Assembly (NCBI GenBank): GCA_002296225.1
Contig: DBHR01000085.1
Location: 23,828-48,906 of the forward strand
Length of the DNA: 25,079 nt
Direction of reading: 5' to 3'
Source: Acidobacteria bacterium UBA823
Lineage (GTDB): Bacteria; Acidobacteriota; Vicinamibacteria; Vicinamibacterales; UBA823
The position numbers and the translations under genes are program-made. Below are positions 6,723 through 14,255 of this stretch, in pieces (positions within the stretch are counted from its first letter, which is position 1; the number at the start of each line of letters is the position of its first letter). Under the pieces are notes generated by a model, which was not told where the DNA came from, did no database searches, and worked only from the letters and a program-made list of their open reading frames with translations.

Positions 6723-9611
6723 ATGAGTTCCGACGCGACGGAATCCTTCGCGCGACGGCACATCGGACCGCGTGCGGCGGACATCGAACGCATGTTGGTG
6801 ACCGTCGGGGCCGACTCGTTGGACGGCCTGATCGATGAGGCGGTGCCGGCGAGCATACGCCTGTCGAAGCCTCTGGAACTACCGGAGGCTGAGTCGGAGC
6901 ATCAATGCCTCACGCGACTCAGCCAAATTGCTGCTAATAACCAAGTCCGTCGCTCATTTCTCGGAATGGGCTATTACGGTTGCATTACTCCCGCGGTCAT
7001 ACTGCGCAACGTTCTTGAGAACCCTTCCTGGTATACGCCCTACACGCCATATCAAGCGGAAATTGCCCAGGGGCGCCTTGAAGCCCTGCTCAACTTTCAG
7101 ACGATGGTGATCGATCTCACGGGAATGGAGGTCGCTAATGCCTCGTTGCTCGATGAGGCTACTGCGGCCGCCGAGGCGATGGCGATGGTCCGCCGTGCAG
7201 GCCGCAACCGAGGCACTCGGTTTCTCGTATCCAAGCGATGCTTTCCGCAGACGGTAGCGGTGTTGGCTGGTCGAGCGGAACCGCTCGGAATTTCGATCGA
7301 AATCGTGGACGTAGCAAAAACAGAGTTTACGGACGACGTGTTCGGCGTGCTAATGCGGTACCCGGACGGTCTTGGGGTTGTAGCGGACTTGACGTCAGTA
7401 ATTGAGCGAGCTCACCTGGCCGGAGTGCAAGTGGCCGTGGGGACTGACCTGCTAGCACTCACTCTGTTGAAACCGCCTGGTGAAATGGGCGCCGACGTTG
7501 TTTATGGGAACACCCAACGATTCGGCGTGCCGCTGGGCTACGGTGGACCCCACGCAGCGTTTCTGGCGACGCGACTGGGGTACGTGCGGCAGATGCCCGG
7601 TCGTGTCGTGGGTGTGTCAGTAGACGCGCATGGTGCGCCAGCCTATCGAATGGCGCTCCAGACCCGCGAGCAACACATCCGGCGGGAGAAGGCGACATCG
7701 AACATCTGCACGGCGCAGGCGCTGTTGGCTAGCATAGCCGGATTCTATGCTGTGTACCACGGTTCAGACGGGCTCACCGCGATTGCGCGGCGCGTGCACA
7801 AGCTCTCGTGTCGGCTAGCAACACGGCTTGAGCACTTGGGGTGCAGGCAACTAAACCCTGAATTTTTCGATACGCTGCATATCAGCGTTCACGATTCTGA
7901 GATGGCGGGGCGCGTGTTGGCGGTTGCCAATGATGCAGGACTGAATCTTAGGAATCTAGAGCAGCACCGTGCCAGCGATCTGGGGATTGCCCTCGATGAG
8001 ACGACGACGGAAATTGACGTCGATGACATAGCGGCAGTCTTTCAGAAGGCTCTAGGTAGCTCGGCGGACGAGGGGGTAGTAGATCGCAGCGAGAAAGGTT
8101 TGGGGTTTTCGGATGCGGTCGAACGACGGAGTGCGTTCCTGAGCCATAAGGTCTTTCATGTCCATCAATCGGAAACCGGGATGATGCGTTATTTAAAGCG
8201 GCTCGAGCGTCGCGATATCGGTCTTGATACCTCGATGATTCCGCTTGGGTCGTGCACGATGAAACTAAATCCCGCTGCGGCGATGATTCCTGTCACTTGG
8301 CCTGGGTTCGGAGCACTTCATCCGTTTGCGCCGAAGGAGCAAGCGAGAGGTTACGCGCAACTGTTCGACGAACTAGAGTCGGCACTCTGCGCGATAACCG
8401 GGCTCGACGCCGTATCGCTACAGCCCAACTCCGGTGCGCAAGGGGAGTTTGCTGGCCTGATGGTCATTCGCGCGTACCACGAACACCAGGGGAAGAACGG
8501 TCGTCGGGTCGTTTTAATTCCTTCGTCGGCGCACGGCACAAACCCGGCGTCGGCAGCGATGGCCGGCATGCGGGTTGTCGTCGTGGCGTGTGATGCCGAA
8601 GGGAATGTGGATGTGGGTGATGTGCGGGCGAAGGCGGCCGAGCATAGTGATTCGCTGAGTGCCCTCATGATCACCTATCCATCGACCCATGGTGTTTTCG
8701 AAGAAGCGATTCAAGAGATTTGTGCGGTCGTTCACGATCACGGTGGGCAGGTGTATATGGACGGTGCGAACATGAACGCCCAGGTGGGACTGACGAACCC
8801 CGCGGTGATCGGAGCCGATGTCTGCCATCTTAATCTGCACAAGACATTTGCCATTCCCCATGGTGGTGGTGGCCCTGGCATGGGGCCGATTGCCGTAGCG
8901 GCACATTTGGCGCCGTATCTACCCAAGTGCCAGGTTGATGGGCCGGAGGAAAGCCATCCCAGGCTGGTTGGGCTGGGAAAGCGTGCTCCGGCGGTGGCGG
9001 CAGCACCATGGGGGAGTGCGAGTATATTAACGATCTCGTACGCTTACATCAGGATGCTTGGCGGTGTCGGCCTGACCGATGCAACGCGTCACGCGATCCT
9101 GAATGCCAACTATCTTAAGGCGAAGCTCGAAGCGCACTATGAGGTTCTCTACGCTCGTTCAAATGGCCGGGTGGCGCACGAGCTCATCTTTGATTTCCGC
9201 CCTTTCCTGGAAACGGCTGGGATCGATGAACAGGATGTGGCGAAGCGCCTGATCGATTATGGCTTCCACGCGCCGACCGTGTCATTCCCGGTTGCGGGCA
9301 CGATGATGGTGGAGCCGACCGAAAGTGAGCCGCTGGAGGAACTCGATCGTTTCTGTGAGGCGCTCCTCGGAATTCGCCAAGAGATTCAGGAGATCGCGGA
9401 CGGACGGGCGGATCGTAAGGATAACGTGCTAAAGAACGCACCGCATACGGCGGCGGCAGTGGTTGCTGATAGCTGGACACACCCGTATTCTCGTGAAGAA
9501 GCGGCGTTCCCACGACCGTTCGTTAGGGTTCAGAAGTTCTGGCCGAGCGTCGGGCGAATTGATAACACGTACGGCGATCGGAATTTAGTCTGCCATTGCC
9601 CTCCGATTTAA
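6723..9611 (+). CDS. gcvP: glycine cleavage system P-protein, single-chain (glycine decarboxylase)
   Basis: A PLP-dependent glycine decarboxylase that releases CO2 and loads the aminomethyl group onto lipoyl-GcvH. At about 962 residues it is the full fused form, not the split GcvPA/GcvPB found in many bacteria. The N-terminal half opens with FARRHIGP and has GMGYYGCITP, YTPYQAEIAQGRLE and GYGGPHAAF. The C-terminal half has the PLP lysine at about Lys707 in NLHKTFAIPHGGGGPG and ends with the family tail GDRNLVCHCPP. ATG 6723 is preferred, matching the usual N-terminus 19 bases after gcvH; an in-frame TTG at 6696 would overlap gcvH. Lipoamide dehydrogenase, the fourth component, is not in the window. 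The gene ends 33 bases from the end of the opposing gene. Confidence 0.97.
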   Translation: MSSDATESFARRHIGPRAADIERMLVTVGADSLDGLIDEAVPASIRLSKPLELPEAESEHQCLTRLSQIAANNQVRRSFLGMGYYGCITPAVILRNVLENPSWYTPYTPYQAEIAQGRLEALLNFQTMVIDLTGMEVANASLLDEATAAAEAMAMVRRAGRNRGTRFLVSKRCFPQTVAVLAGRAEPLGISIEIVDVAKTEFTDDVFGVLMRYPDGLGVVADLTSVIERAHLAGVQVAVGTDLLALTLLKPPGEMGADVVYGNTQRFGVPLGYGGPHAAFLATRLGYVRQMPGRVVGVSVDAHGAPAYRMALQTREQHIRREKATSNICTAQALLASIAGFYAVYHGSDGLTAIARRVHKLSCRLATRLEHLGCRQLNPEFFDTLHISVHDSEMAGRVLAVANDAGLNLRNLEQHRASDLGIALDETTTEIDVDDIAAVFQKALGSSADEGVVDRSEKGLGFSDAVERRSAFLSHKVFHVHQSETGMMRYLKRLERRDIGLDTSMIPLGSCTMKLNPAAAMIPVTWPGFGALHPFAPKEQARGYAQLFDELESALCAITGLDAVSLQPNSGAQGEFAGLMVIRAYHEHQGKNGRRVVLIPSSAHGTNPASAAMAGMRVVVVACDAEGNVDVGDVRAKAAEHSDSLSALMITYPSTHGVFEEAIQEICAVVHDHGGQVYMDGANMNAQVGLTNPAVIGADVCHLNLHKTFAIPHGGGGPGMGPIAVAAHLAPYLPKCQVDGPEESHPRLVGLGKRAPAVAAAPWGSASILTISYAYIRMLGGVGLTDATRHAILNANYLKAKLEAHYEVLYARSNGRVAHELIFDFRPFLETAGIDEQDVAKRLIDYGFHAPTVSFPVAGTMMVEPTESEPLEELDRFCEALLGIRQEIQEIADGRADRKDNVLKNAPHTAAAVVADSWTHPYSREEAAFPRPFVRVQKFWPSVGRIDNTYGDRNLVCHCPPI

Positions 9612-9644
9612 GATGGGAGGGGTGGGACTGACTGCCGTCACCGT

Positions 9645-10535
9645 TCATGCGCTGGTGAGTGCGTCGGCTTTCCGGCGAAGGCCAGCCAGGAGCCGTTGCG
9701 TCACAGGTCCCGGCGAACCGGCACCGATCGTGACCTGGCCGACCCTAACGATAGGCACGATCTCTCGTGTCGTACTGGTTAGGAAGGCCTCGTCGGCTGT
9801 TCGGAGATCCCCATCTCTTAGAGTAGCTTCGCGTACTGACAACCCGATTTCCGTTCCGATCTCGAAAACAAAATTCCGCGTCACGCCCTCAAGCAGTCCG
9901 GCCGCGAGGGGCGGGGTGAGCGCCGCGCCGTCGCGCACGATGAAGAAGTTCGACTGCGAGCACTCGGTGAGGTCGCCTCGATAGTTGCGCATGAGCGCCT
10001 CATAGGTTCCTTCTTTAAACGCTTGCTGCATGGCCAAGGCGTTGTTCAATAGGTTGTTTGACTTGATTGCTGGATCGACGGAGCCTGGATGGTTGCGAAC
10101 GACCGAGACCAGAGAAATCATAACGCCATCGGTTTGAAGGGTCAGTGGCACAGGGGAATGAGGTTTGGCGATGATAACGAACGACGGAATTGAACAGGCC
10201 TTCGGGTCGTAGCTTATGTCGCCAACACCTCGGGTTAGAAGCATCCTAATATAGGCGTCGCCGACCGAGAACCCCGCCTCGATCGTTGCGTCGATGCGAG
10301 CCTGAATAACTTCGTTACTCAACGGGCAGGTTAGGTCGATTCTCGCTGCGGACGTGCGCAGCCGGGCCATGTGTCGATCGAAAAGAAACGGCCGGCGGTT
10401 ATAAGTACGGATCGTCTCGTAGACGCCTTCGCCGAATAGAAACCCGCGATCAAAAACCGAGACGGATGCCTTCGCGCCTTCCGTGATCGTGCCGTTGACG
10501 TTAACGAACTCACAAGGCTTTACGGTTGTCATCAT
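9645..10535 (-). CDS. class IV aminotransferase (branched-chain / D-amino-acid / ADC-lyase family)
   Basis: A 296-residue fold-type IV PLP enzyme. Motifs in order: SVFDRGFLFGEGVYETIR near residues 26-43, the Arg of RHMARL, the PLP lysine at about Lys158 in AIKSNNLLNNALA, TECSQSNFFIV (cofactor-binding loop) and GLLEGVTRNFV. The family includes IlvE, D-amino-acid aminotransferase and aminodeoxychorismate lyase (PabC). The lysine loop looks D-amino-acid/PabC-like while TECSQSNFFIV looks IlvE-like, so I leave substrate open. A PabC role would fit the folate theme nearby, but that is speculative. ATG 10535 is chosen over TTG 10538; ATG 10532 is equally possible. A GGAGG lies at 10558-10554, rather far upstream. 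The gene is tail-to-tail with gcvP and divergent from nnr. Confidence 0.87.
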   Translation of the reverse strand: MMTTVKPCEFVNVNGTITEGAKASVSVFDRGFLFGEGVYETIRTYNRRPFLFDRHMARLRTSAARIDLTCPLSNEVIQARIDATIEAGFSVGDAYIRMLLTRGVGDISYDPKACSIPSFVIIAKPHSPVPLTLQTDGVMISLVSVVRNHPGSVDPAIKSNNLLNNALAMQQAFKEGTYEALMRNYRGDLTECSQSNFFIVRDGAALTPPLAAGLLEGVTRNFVFEIGTEIGLSVREATLRDGDLRTADEAFLTSTTREIVPIVRVGQVTIGAGSPGPVTQRLLAGLRRKADALTSA

Positions 10536-10659
10536 CAATGAATGCGAGAGGGGCCTCCGGGGCCGCCAGACAGCGTATCGCTTGTGTTAGACTTCGTGCA
10601 AATAACGTCGATTAGTCGCATAGTGCCCAGCAAGTGTCGGCAAGTCGACGAGCTCTCCG

Positions 10660-12234
10660 ATGCGAGTACTGAACGCCACTCAGATGCGCGAAGCAGATCG
10701 GCTGACGATCGAGGAAATCGGCGTGCCATCGATTGTTTTGATGGAGAACGCCGGTCGCCAGGTTGTCGGTGCGCTTGAGGCGCGGTTCGAGAAATTAGTC
10801 GGCCAACGTGTGGTCGTCCTGTGCGGTTGCGGAAACAACGGTGGTGATGGATTCGTGATTGCCCGCACACTCAAACAGCGGGAGATCGATGCGGCGGTCT
10901 TTCTCGTCGGCGCGGTGAGGGATGTGCAGGGTGATGCGCGATGCAATCTAAATATCTTGGGCCAGATCGGCATGCCAGTTGTCGAGATTCCTGACGAGCA
11001 GGCATGGGAACTGCACTATTCAGAGATAGCGGGCTTCGACGTCATCGTCGATGCAATACTCGGAACTGGGATCAAGGTGCCCCTGGTCGGCGTGCTCCAG
11101 ACGCTTGTGGCGGACATTAACGAACTGGAAATCCCGGTCGTATCGGTCGACCTGCCGACGGGATTGTCAGCTGATACGCACGATGTGGTGGGCGAAGCGA
11201 TGAAGGCAGCGTTGACCGTGACGATGGGCGCGCCGAAGGTTTCCCTTTTACTGCCCCCCGCCGAAATGCACGCAGGTGATCTAGTGGTGGCTGACGTTGG
11301 TATTCCGAGGCGGGTGATTGACGAACTCGAGGGCCCGCGACTTGAGGTAATTACGCGCGAGAGTGTTCGGAGATTCGTCGGCACCAGGCAGGTCGAGTCC
11401 CACAAAGGTGAGTTCGGGCACGTGCTATTTGTGGCGGGCTCGGCAGGCAAGACCGGCGCAGCCAGCTTGGCGGCGGTTGGTGCAGTTAAGAGCGGTGTGG
11501 GTCTTGTTACCGTTGCCACGCCACGGTCGTCTCAGGCGGTGGTTGCGAGCTACGCCGCTGATTACATGACGGAGGGATTGGCCGAGACGCCAGACGGGTG
11601 TGTCGATTTGCCCGGCCTCGAGCGCGTGCTAGGGCTGCCATCCGACGTCATCGCCATAGGTCCGGGGTTGGGGAAAGGTTCTTCGGTGAGCGACTTCGTA
11701 CACGGACTTCTTACACGGAGTGGGGTGCCGCTGGTCTGCGATGCGGATGCCCTCAACGCCTGCGCCGTTGAAGACGCCCTGCTCTGCAGTCACGATGGTA
11801 TCGACGTTATCATTACGCCGCATCCAGGCGAGATGGCTAGACTTCAGGGAACAACGGTCGAGGACGTCCAAGCGAACCGGATCGAAGCGGCGCGGTCGTT
11901 TGCCATAGGCCATGGAGTCCACGTCGTACTGAAGGGGCATCGGACCGTTATTGCATGCCCAGACGGTCACGTGTTCCTTAACGTGACTGGCAATCCTGGG
12001 ATGGCCACCGGCGGCACCGGGGACGTCTTAACTGGAGTGATCGCCGCGTGGTTTGCTCAACTTCTCGATGCGGAGGCGGCCTGCAAAATCGGCGTCTATC
12101 TTCACGGATTGGCCGGAGACCTTGCCGTCGTTGAGAAAGGCGAGGTTGCGATGAGCGCGTCCGACCTTGTCCCATTTCTCGGTAATGCGGTCCTAGATCT
12201 CGCGGGGCGCGAAGGCGTCGATGTTGAAGAGTAG
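10660..12234 (+). CDS. nnr: bifunctional NAD(P)H-hydrate repair enzyme (epimerase + ADP/ATP-dependent dehydratase)
   Basis: A 524-residue two-domain repair enzyme that rescues damaged NADH and NADPH. The N-terminal YjeF_N epimerase domain (about 1-215) has MENAGRQV, CGCGNNGGDGFVIAR (56-69) and DAILGTG. The C-terminal ribokinase-like dehydratase domain (about 225-510) has GHVLFVAGSAGKTGA, AIGPGLG, DADALNA, TPHPGEMARL and GNPGMATGGTGDVLTGV. Length is typical for the fused enzyme. It starts at ATG 10660 with no strong ribosome site visible. It overlaps the start of tsaE by 14 bases; nnr-tsaE adjacency is widespread in bacteria (yjeF-yjeE of E. coli). Confidence 0.96.
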   Translation: MRVLNATQMREADRLTIEEIGVPSIVLMENAGRQVVGALEARFEKLVGQRVVVLCGCGNNGGDGFVIARTLKQREIDAAVFLVGAVRDVQGDARCNLNILGQIGMPVVEIPDEQAWELHYSEIAGFDVIVDAILGTGIKVPLVGVLQTLVADINELEIPVVSVDLPTGLSADTHDVVGEAMKAALTVTMGAPKVSLLLPPAEMHAGDLVVADVGIPRRVIDELEGPRLEVITRESVRRFVGTRQVESHKGEFGHVLFVAGSAGKTGAASLAAVGAVKSGVGLVTVATPRSSQAVVASYAADYMTEGLAETPDGCVDLPGLERVLGLPSDVIAIGPGLGKGSSVSDFVHGLLTRSGVPLVCDADALNACAVEDALLCSHDGIDVIITPHPGEMARLQGTTVEDVQANRIEAARSFAIGHGVHVVLKGHRTVIACPDGHVFLNVTGNPGMATGGTGDVLTGVIAAWFAQLLDAEAACKIGVYLHGLAGDLAVVEKGEVAMSASDLVPFLGNAVLDLAGREGVDVEE

Positions 12235-12697
12235 CGGATGTCAGCCAACGTCCCGTTTGCTTAATAAGCGTGCGACGTGGCAGCGTACGGCGTCTGAAGT
12301 TGAGACGGAACAAATCGGGGCGGGGCTTGCTGGCCGACTGGCAGCGGGAGCCGTGGTGTTGGTTTATGGTGAGTTGGGTGCTGGTAAGACGGTGTTCGTA
12401 CGGGGGCTAGCCGGTGGTTTTGGCGTGGACCCCGAGGAAGTCAGTAGTCCAACCTTTACGTTAATTCAGGAATACCGCGGACGCCTCACGGTACATCACG
12501 TCGACCTCTATCGCCTGTCTGGTCCGGAGGTCGATGAGCTTGGGTTGGACGAGCTCGTTGCTGGCGATGGCGTTGTCGTCATCGAATGGGCTGATCGCCT
12601 TACTCAAGCGACGGAAGGAGCGCACGTAGTGCGCATTGTTGACCGTGGCGGGGATATGCGCGACATATCAATCGATGAGGCGGGCGACATCGCATGA
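12221..12697 (+). CDS. tsaE: tRNA t6A-modification ATPase TsaE
   Basis: A 158-residue P-loop ATPase that works with TsaB and TsaD to add threonylcarbamoyl to A37 of ANN-decoding tRNAs. The Walker A motif is GELGAGKT at residues 50-57. The family blocks SSPTFTLIQEY, HHVDLYRL (Walker B region) and VIEWADRL follow. The chosen ATG 12221 overlaps the end of nnr; the first 20 or so residues are longer than in many relatives, so a later non-ATG start such as TTG 12257 is possible. It is convergent with guaB, only 10 bases away. Confidence 0.93.
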   Translation: MLKSSGCQPTSRLLNKRATWQRTASEVETEQIGAGLAGRLAAGAVVLVYGELGAGKTVFVRGLAGGFGVDPEEVSSPTFTLIQEYRGRLTVHHVDLYRLSGPEVDELGLDELVAGDGVVVIEWADRLTQATEGAHVVRIVDRGGDMRDISIDEAGDIA

Positions 12698-12707
12698 ACC
12701 GAGGAGC

Positions 12708-14240
12708 TTAATCGGCGCGGTAGTTGGGCGCCTCCTTTGTAATAACCACATCGTGAACGTGGCTTTCCCGAACGCCGGCCGGCGTGACGCGGGTTAGTCG
12801 CGCGCGCTGCTGTAATTCGGTGACTGTCTCGCACCCGCAATAGCCCATGCCGGCTCGGAGGCCACCCACGAGTTGGTGCAGTAGGGCGGCGAGGCTACCC
12901 TTGTGCGGCACACGTCCCTCAATTCCTTCTGGCACAAGCTTGGGACCATCATCCGGCGATCCTTCTAATTCGAACTCGTCCTGGAAATATCGGTCGCGGC
13001 TGCCGCGCCGCATGGCGCCAATCGAGCCCATGCCACGGTATTCCTTGAAACTCCGGCCCTGATACAGGATCAGTTCGCCGGGACTCTCATCAGTGCCGGC
13101 GAACAAGCTGCCTATCATCGCCACATTTGCGCCCACGGCGAGCGCTTTAGTGATGTCACCCGAGTATCGAATACCGCCGTCGGCGATGACCGGAATACCG
13201 TAACGAGTTGCCACCTCTGCACAGTCATGGATTGATGAGATCATCGGCACGCCGACCCCAGCAATGACCCGCGTCGTGCAGATCGAACCCGATCCGATGC
13301 CGACTTTGACGGCATCGACGCCGAGGTTGACTAACGCTTCGGTCGCGGCGCCCGTGGCCACGTTGCCAGCAATTAGGTCGGTAGACGGAAAGGCAGTTCG
13401 AAGCCGCTTGACCATCTCCATAACACCTGCGGAGTGTCCGTGGGCTGTGTCGACCACTAGGACGTCGACGTGGGCGGCCACGAGCGCTGCGGCACGGTCG
13501 AGTGTGTCCTTAGCGATACCAACGGCGGCGCCGACGCGGAGTCGTCCCAGGTCGTCCTTGCTGGCGTCCGGATACTTGATCACCTTTTGAATATCCTTAA
13601 CGGTAATCAGTCCCTTGAGCATGTGGTTTTGATCGACGACCAGGAGTTTTTCAATTTTGTGCTGATGTAAAATGTCTTTGGCCTGATCAAGAGTGGTCCC
13701 TACGGGCACAGTGACCAGATCCTCCCGTGTCATGACGTCGGCGATTGCCCGGTGGGTGTTGGCTTCAAAACGGAGGTCGCGGTTGGTTAAGATACCGACG
13801 AGGCGGCCCTCCTTGTGCCCGTCTTCGGTGATCGGCACGCCAGATATCCGGTATTTCTTCATGAGGTTGAGCGCTTCGTGGATCCGGTTTGTCGGTGACA
13901 GCGTAATCGGGTTGACGATCATGCCGCTTTCCGAACGCTTCACCCGGTCCACCTCGGAAGCCTGTTCCTCGATTGCCAGGTTCTTGTGAATAACACCCAT
14001 GCCACCATGTTGTGCCATGGTGATGGCGAGCCCGGACTCGGTCACGGTGTCCATGGCGGCACTCACGATAGGAACGTTCAACTTCAGGTTGCGGGTCAGC
14101 CACGTGCTAACGTTCACTTGGCCAGGCAATACGTTTGATTGTTGAGGGATCAGTAGAACGTCGTCGAAGGCCAACGCCGTACGCAACGCCATATCTTGAG
14201 ACGTCGGCGTCACGATCTTTTTCTTCGTGTTCAAAGGCAT
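12708..14240 (-). CDS. guaB: IMP dehydrogenase
   Basis: A 510-residue cytoplasmic enzyme that oxidises IMP to XMP with NAD+, the committed step to GMP. The catalytic Cys321 lies in the loop GIGSGSICTTR. The TIM barrel starts at TALAFDDVLLIPQQSN (21-36). A pair of CBS domains is inserted at about 108-222. The flap region has the usual YRGMGSIGAM and the mobile RYFQ segment, and VPHKGS completes the substrate site. An SD-like GGTAGG lies six bases before ATG 14240, supporting this start over the internal Met17. The gene starts 15 bases after the secA stop, so it is probably co-transcribed with secA. Confidence 0.97.
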   Translation of the reverse strand: MPLNTKKKIVTPTSQDMALRTALAFDDVLLIPQQSNVLPGQVNVSTWLTRNLKLNVPIVSAAMDTVTESGLAITMAQHGGMGVIHKNLAIEEQASEVDRVKRSESGMIVNPITLSPTNRIHEALNLMKKYRISGVPITEDGHKEGRLVGILTNRDLRFEANTHRAIADVMTREDLVTVPVGTTLDQAKDILHQHKIEKLLVVDQNHMLKGLITVKDIQKVIKYPDASKDDLGRLRVGAAVGIAKDTLDRAAALVAAHVDVLVVDTAHGHSAGVMEMVKRLRTAFPSTDLIAGNVATGAATEALVNLGVDAVKVGIGSGSICTTRVIAGVGVPMISSIHDCAEVATRYGIPVIADGGIRYSGDITKALAVGANVAMIGSLFAGTDESPGELILYQGRSFKEYRGMGSIGAMRRGSRDRYFQDEFELEGSPDDGPKLVPEGIEGRVPHKGSLAALLHQLVGGLRAGMGYCGCETVTELQQRARLTRVTPAGVRESHVHDVVITKEAPNYRAD

Positions 14241-14255
14241 TGCATACCTACCAGT

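Noticed and set aside
8252..8906. Several 80-130 codon frames inside gcvP on both strands
   Set aside because: They are shadows of the conserved GcvP reading frame, Arg/Ser-rich and without start signals.
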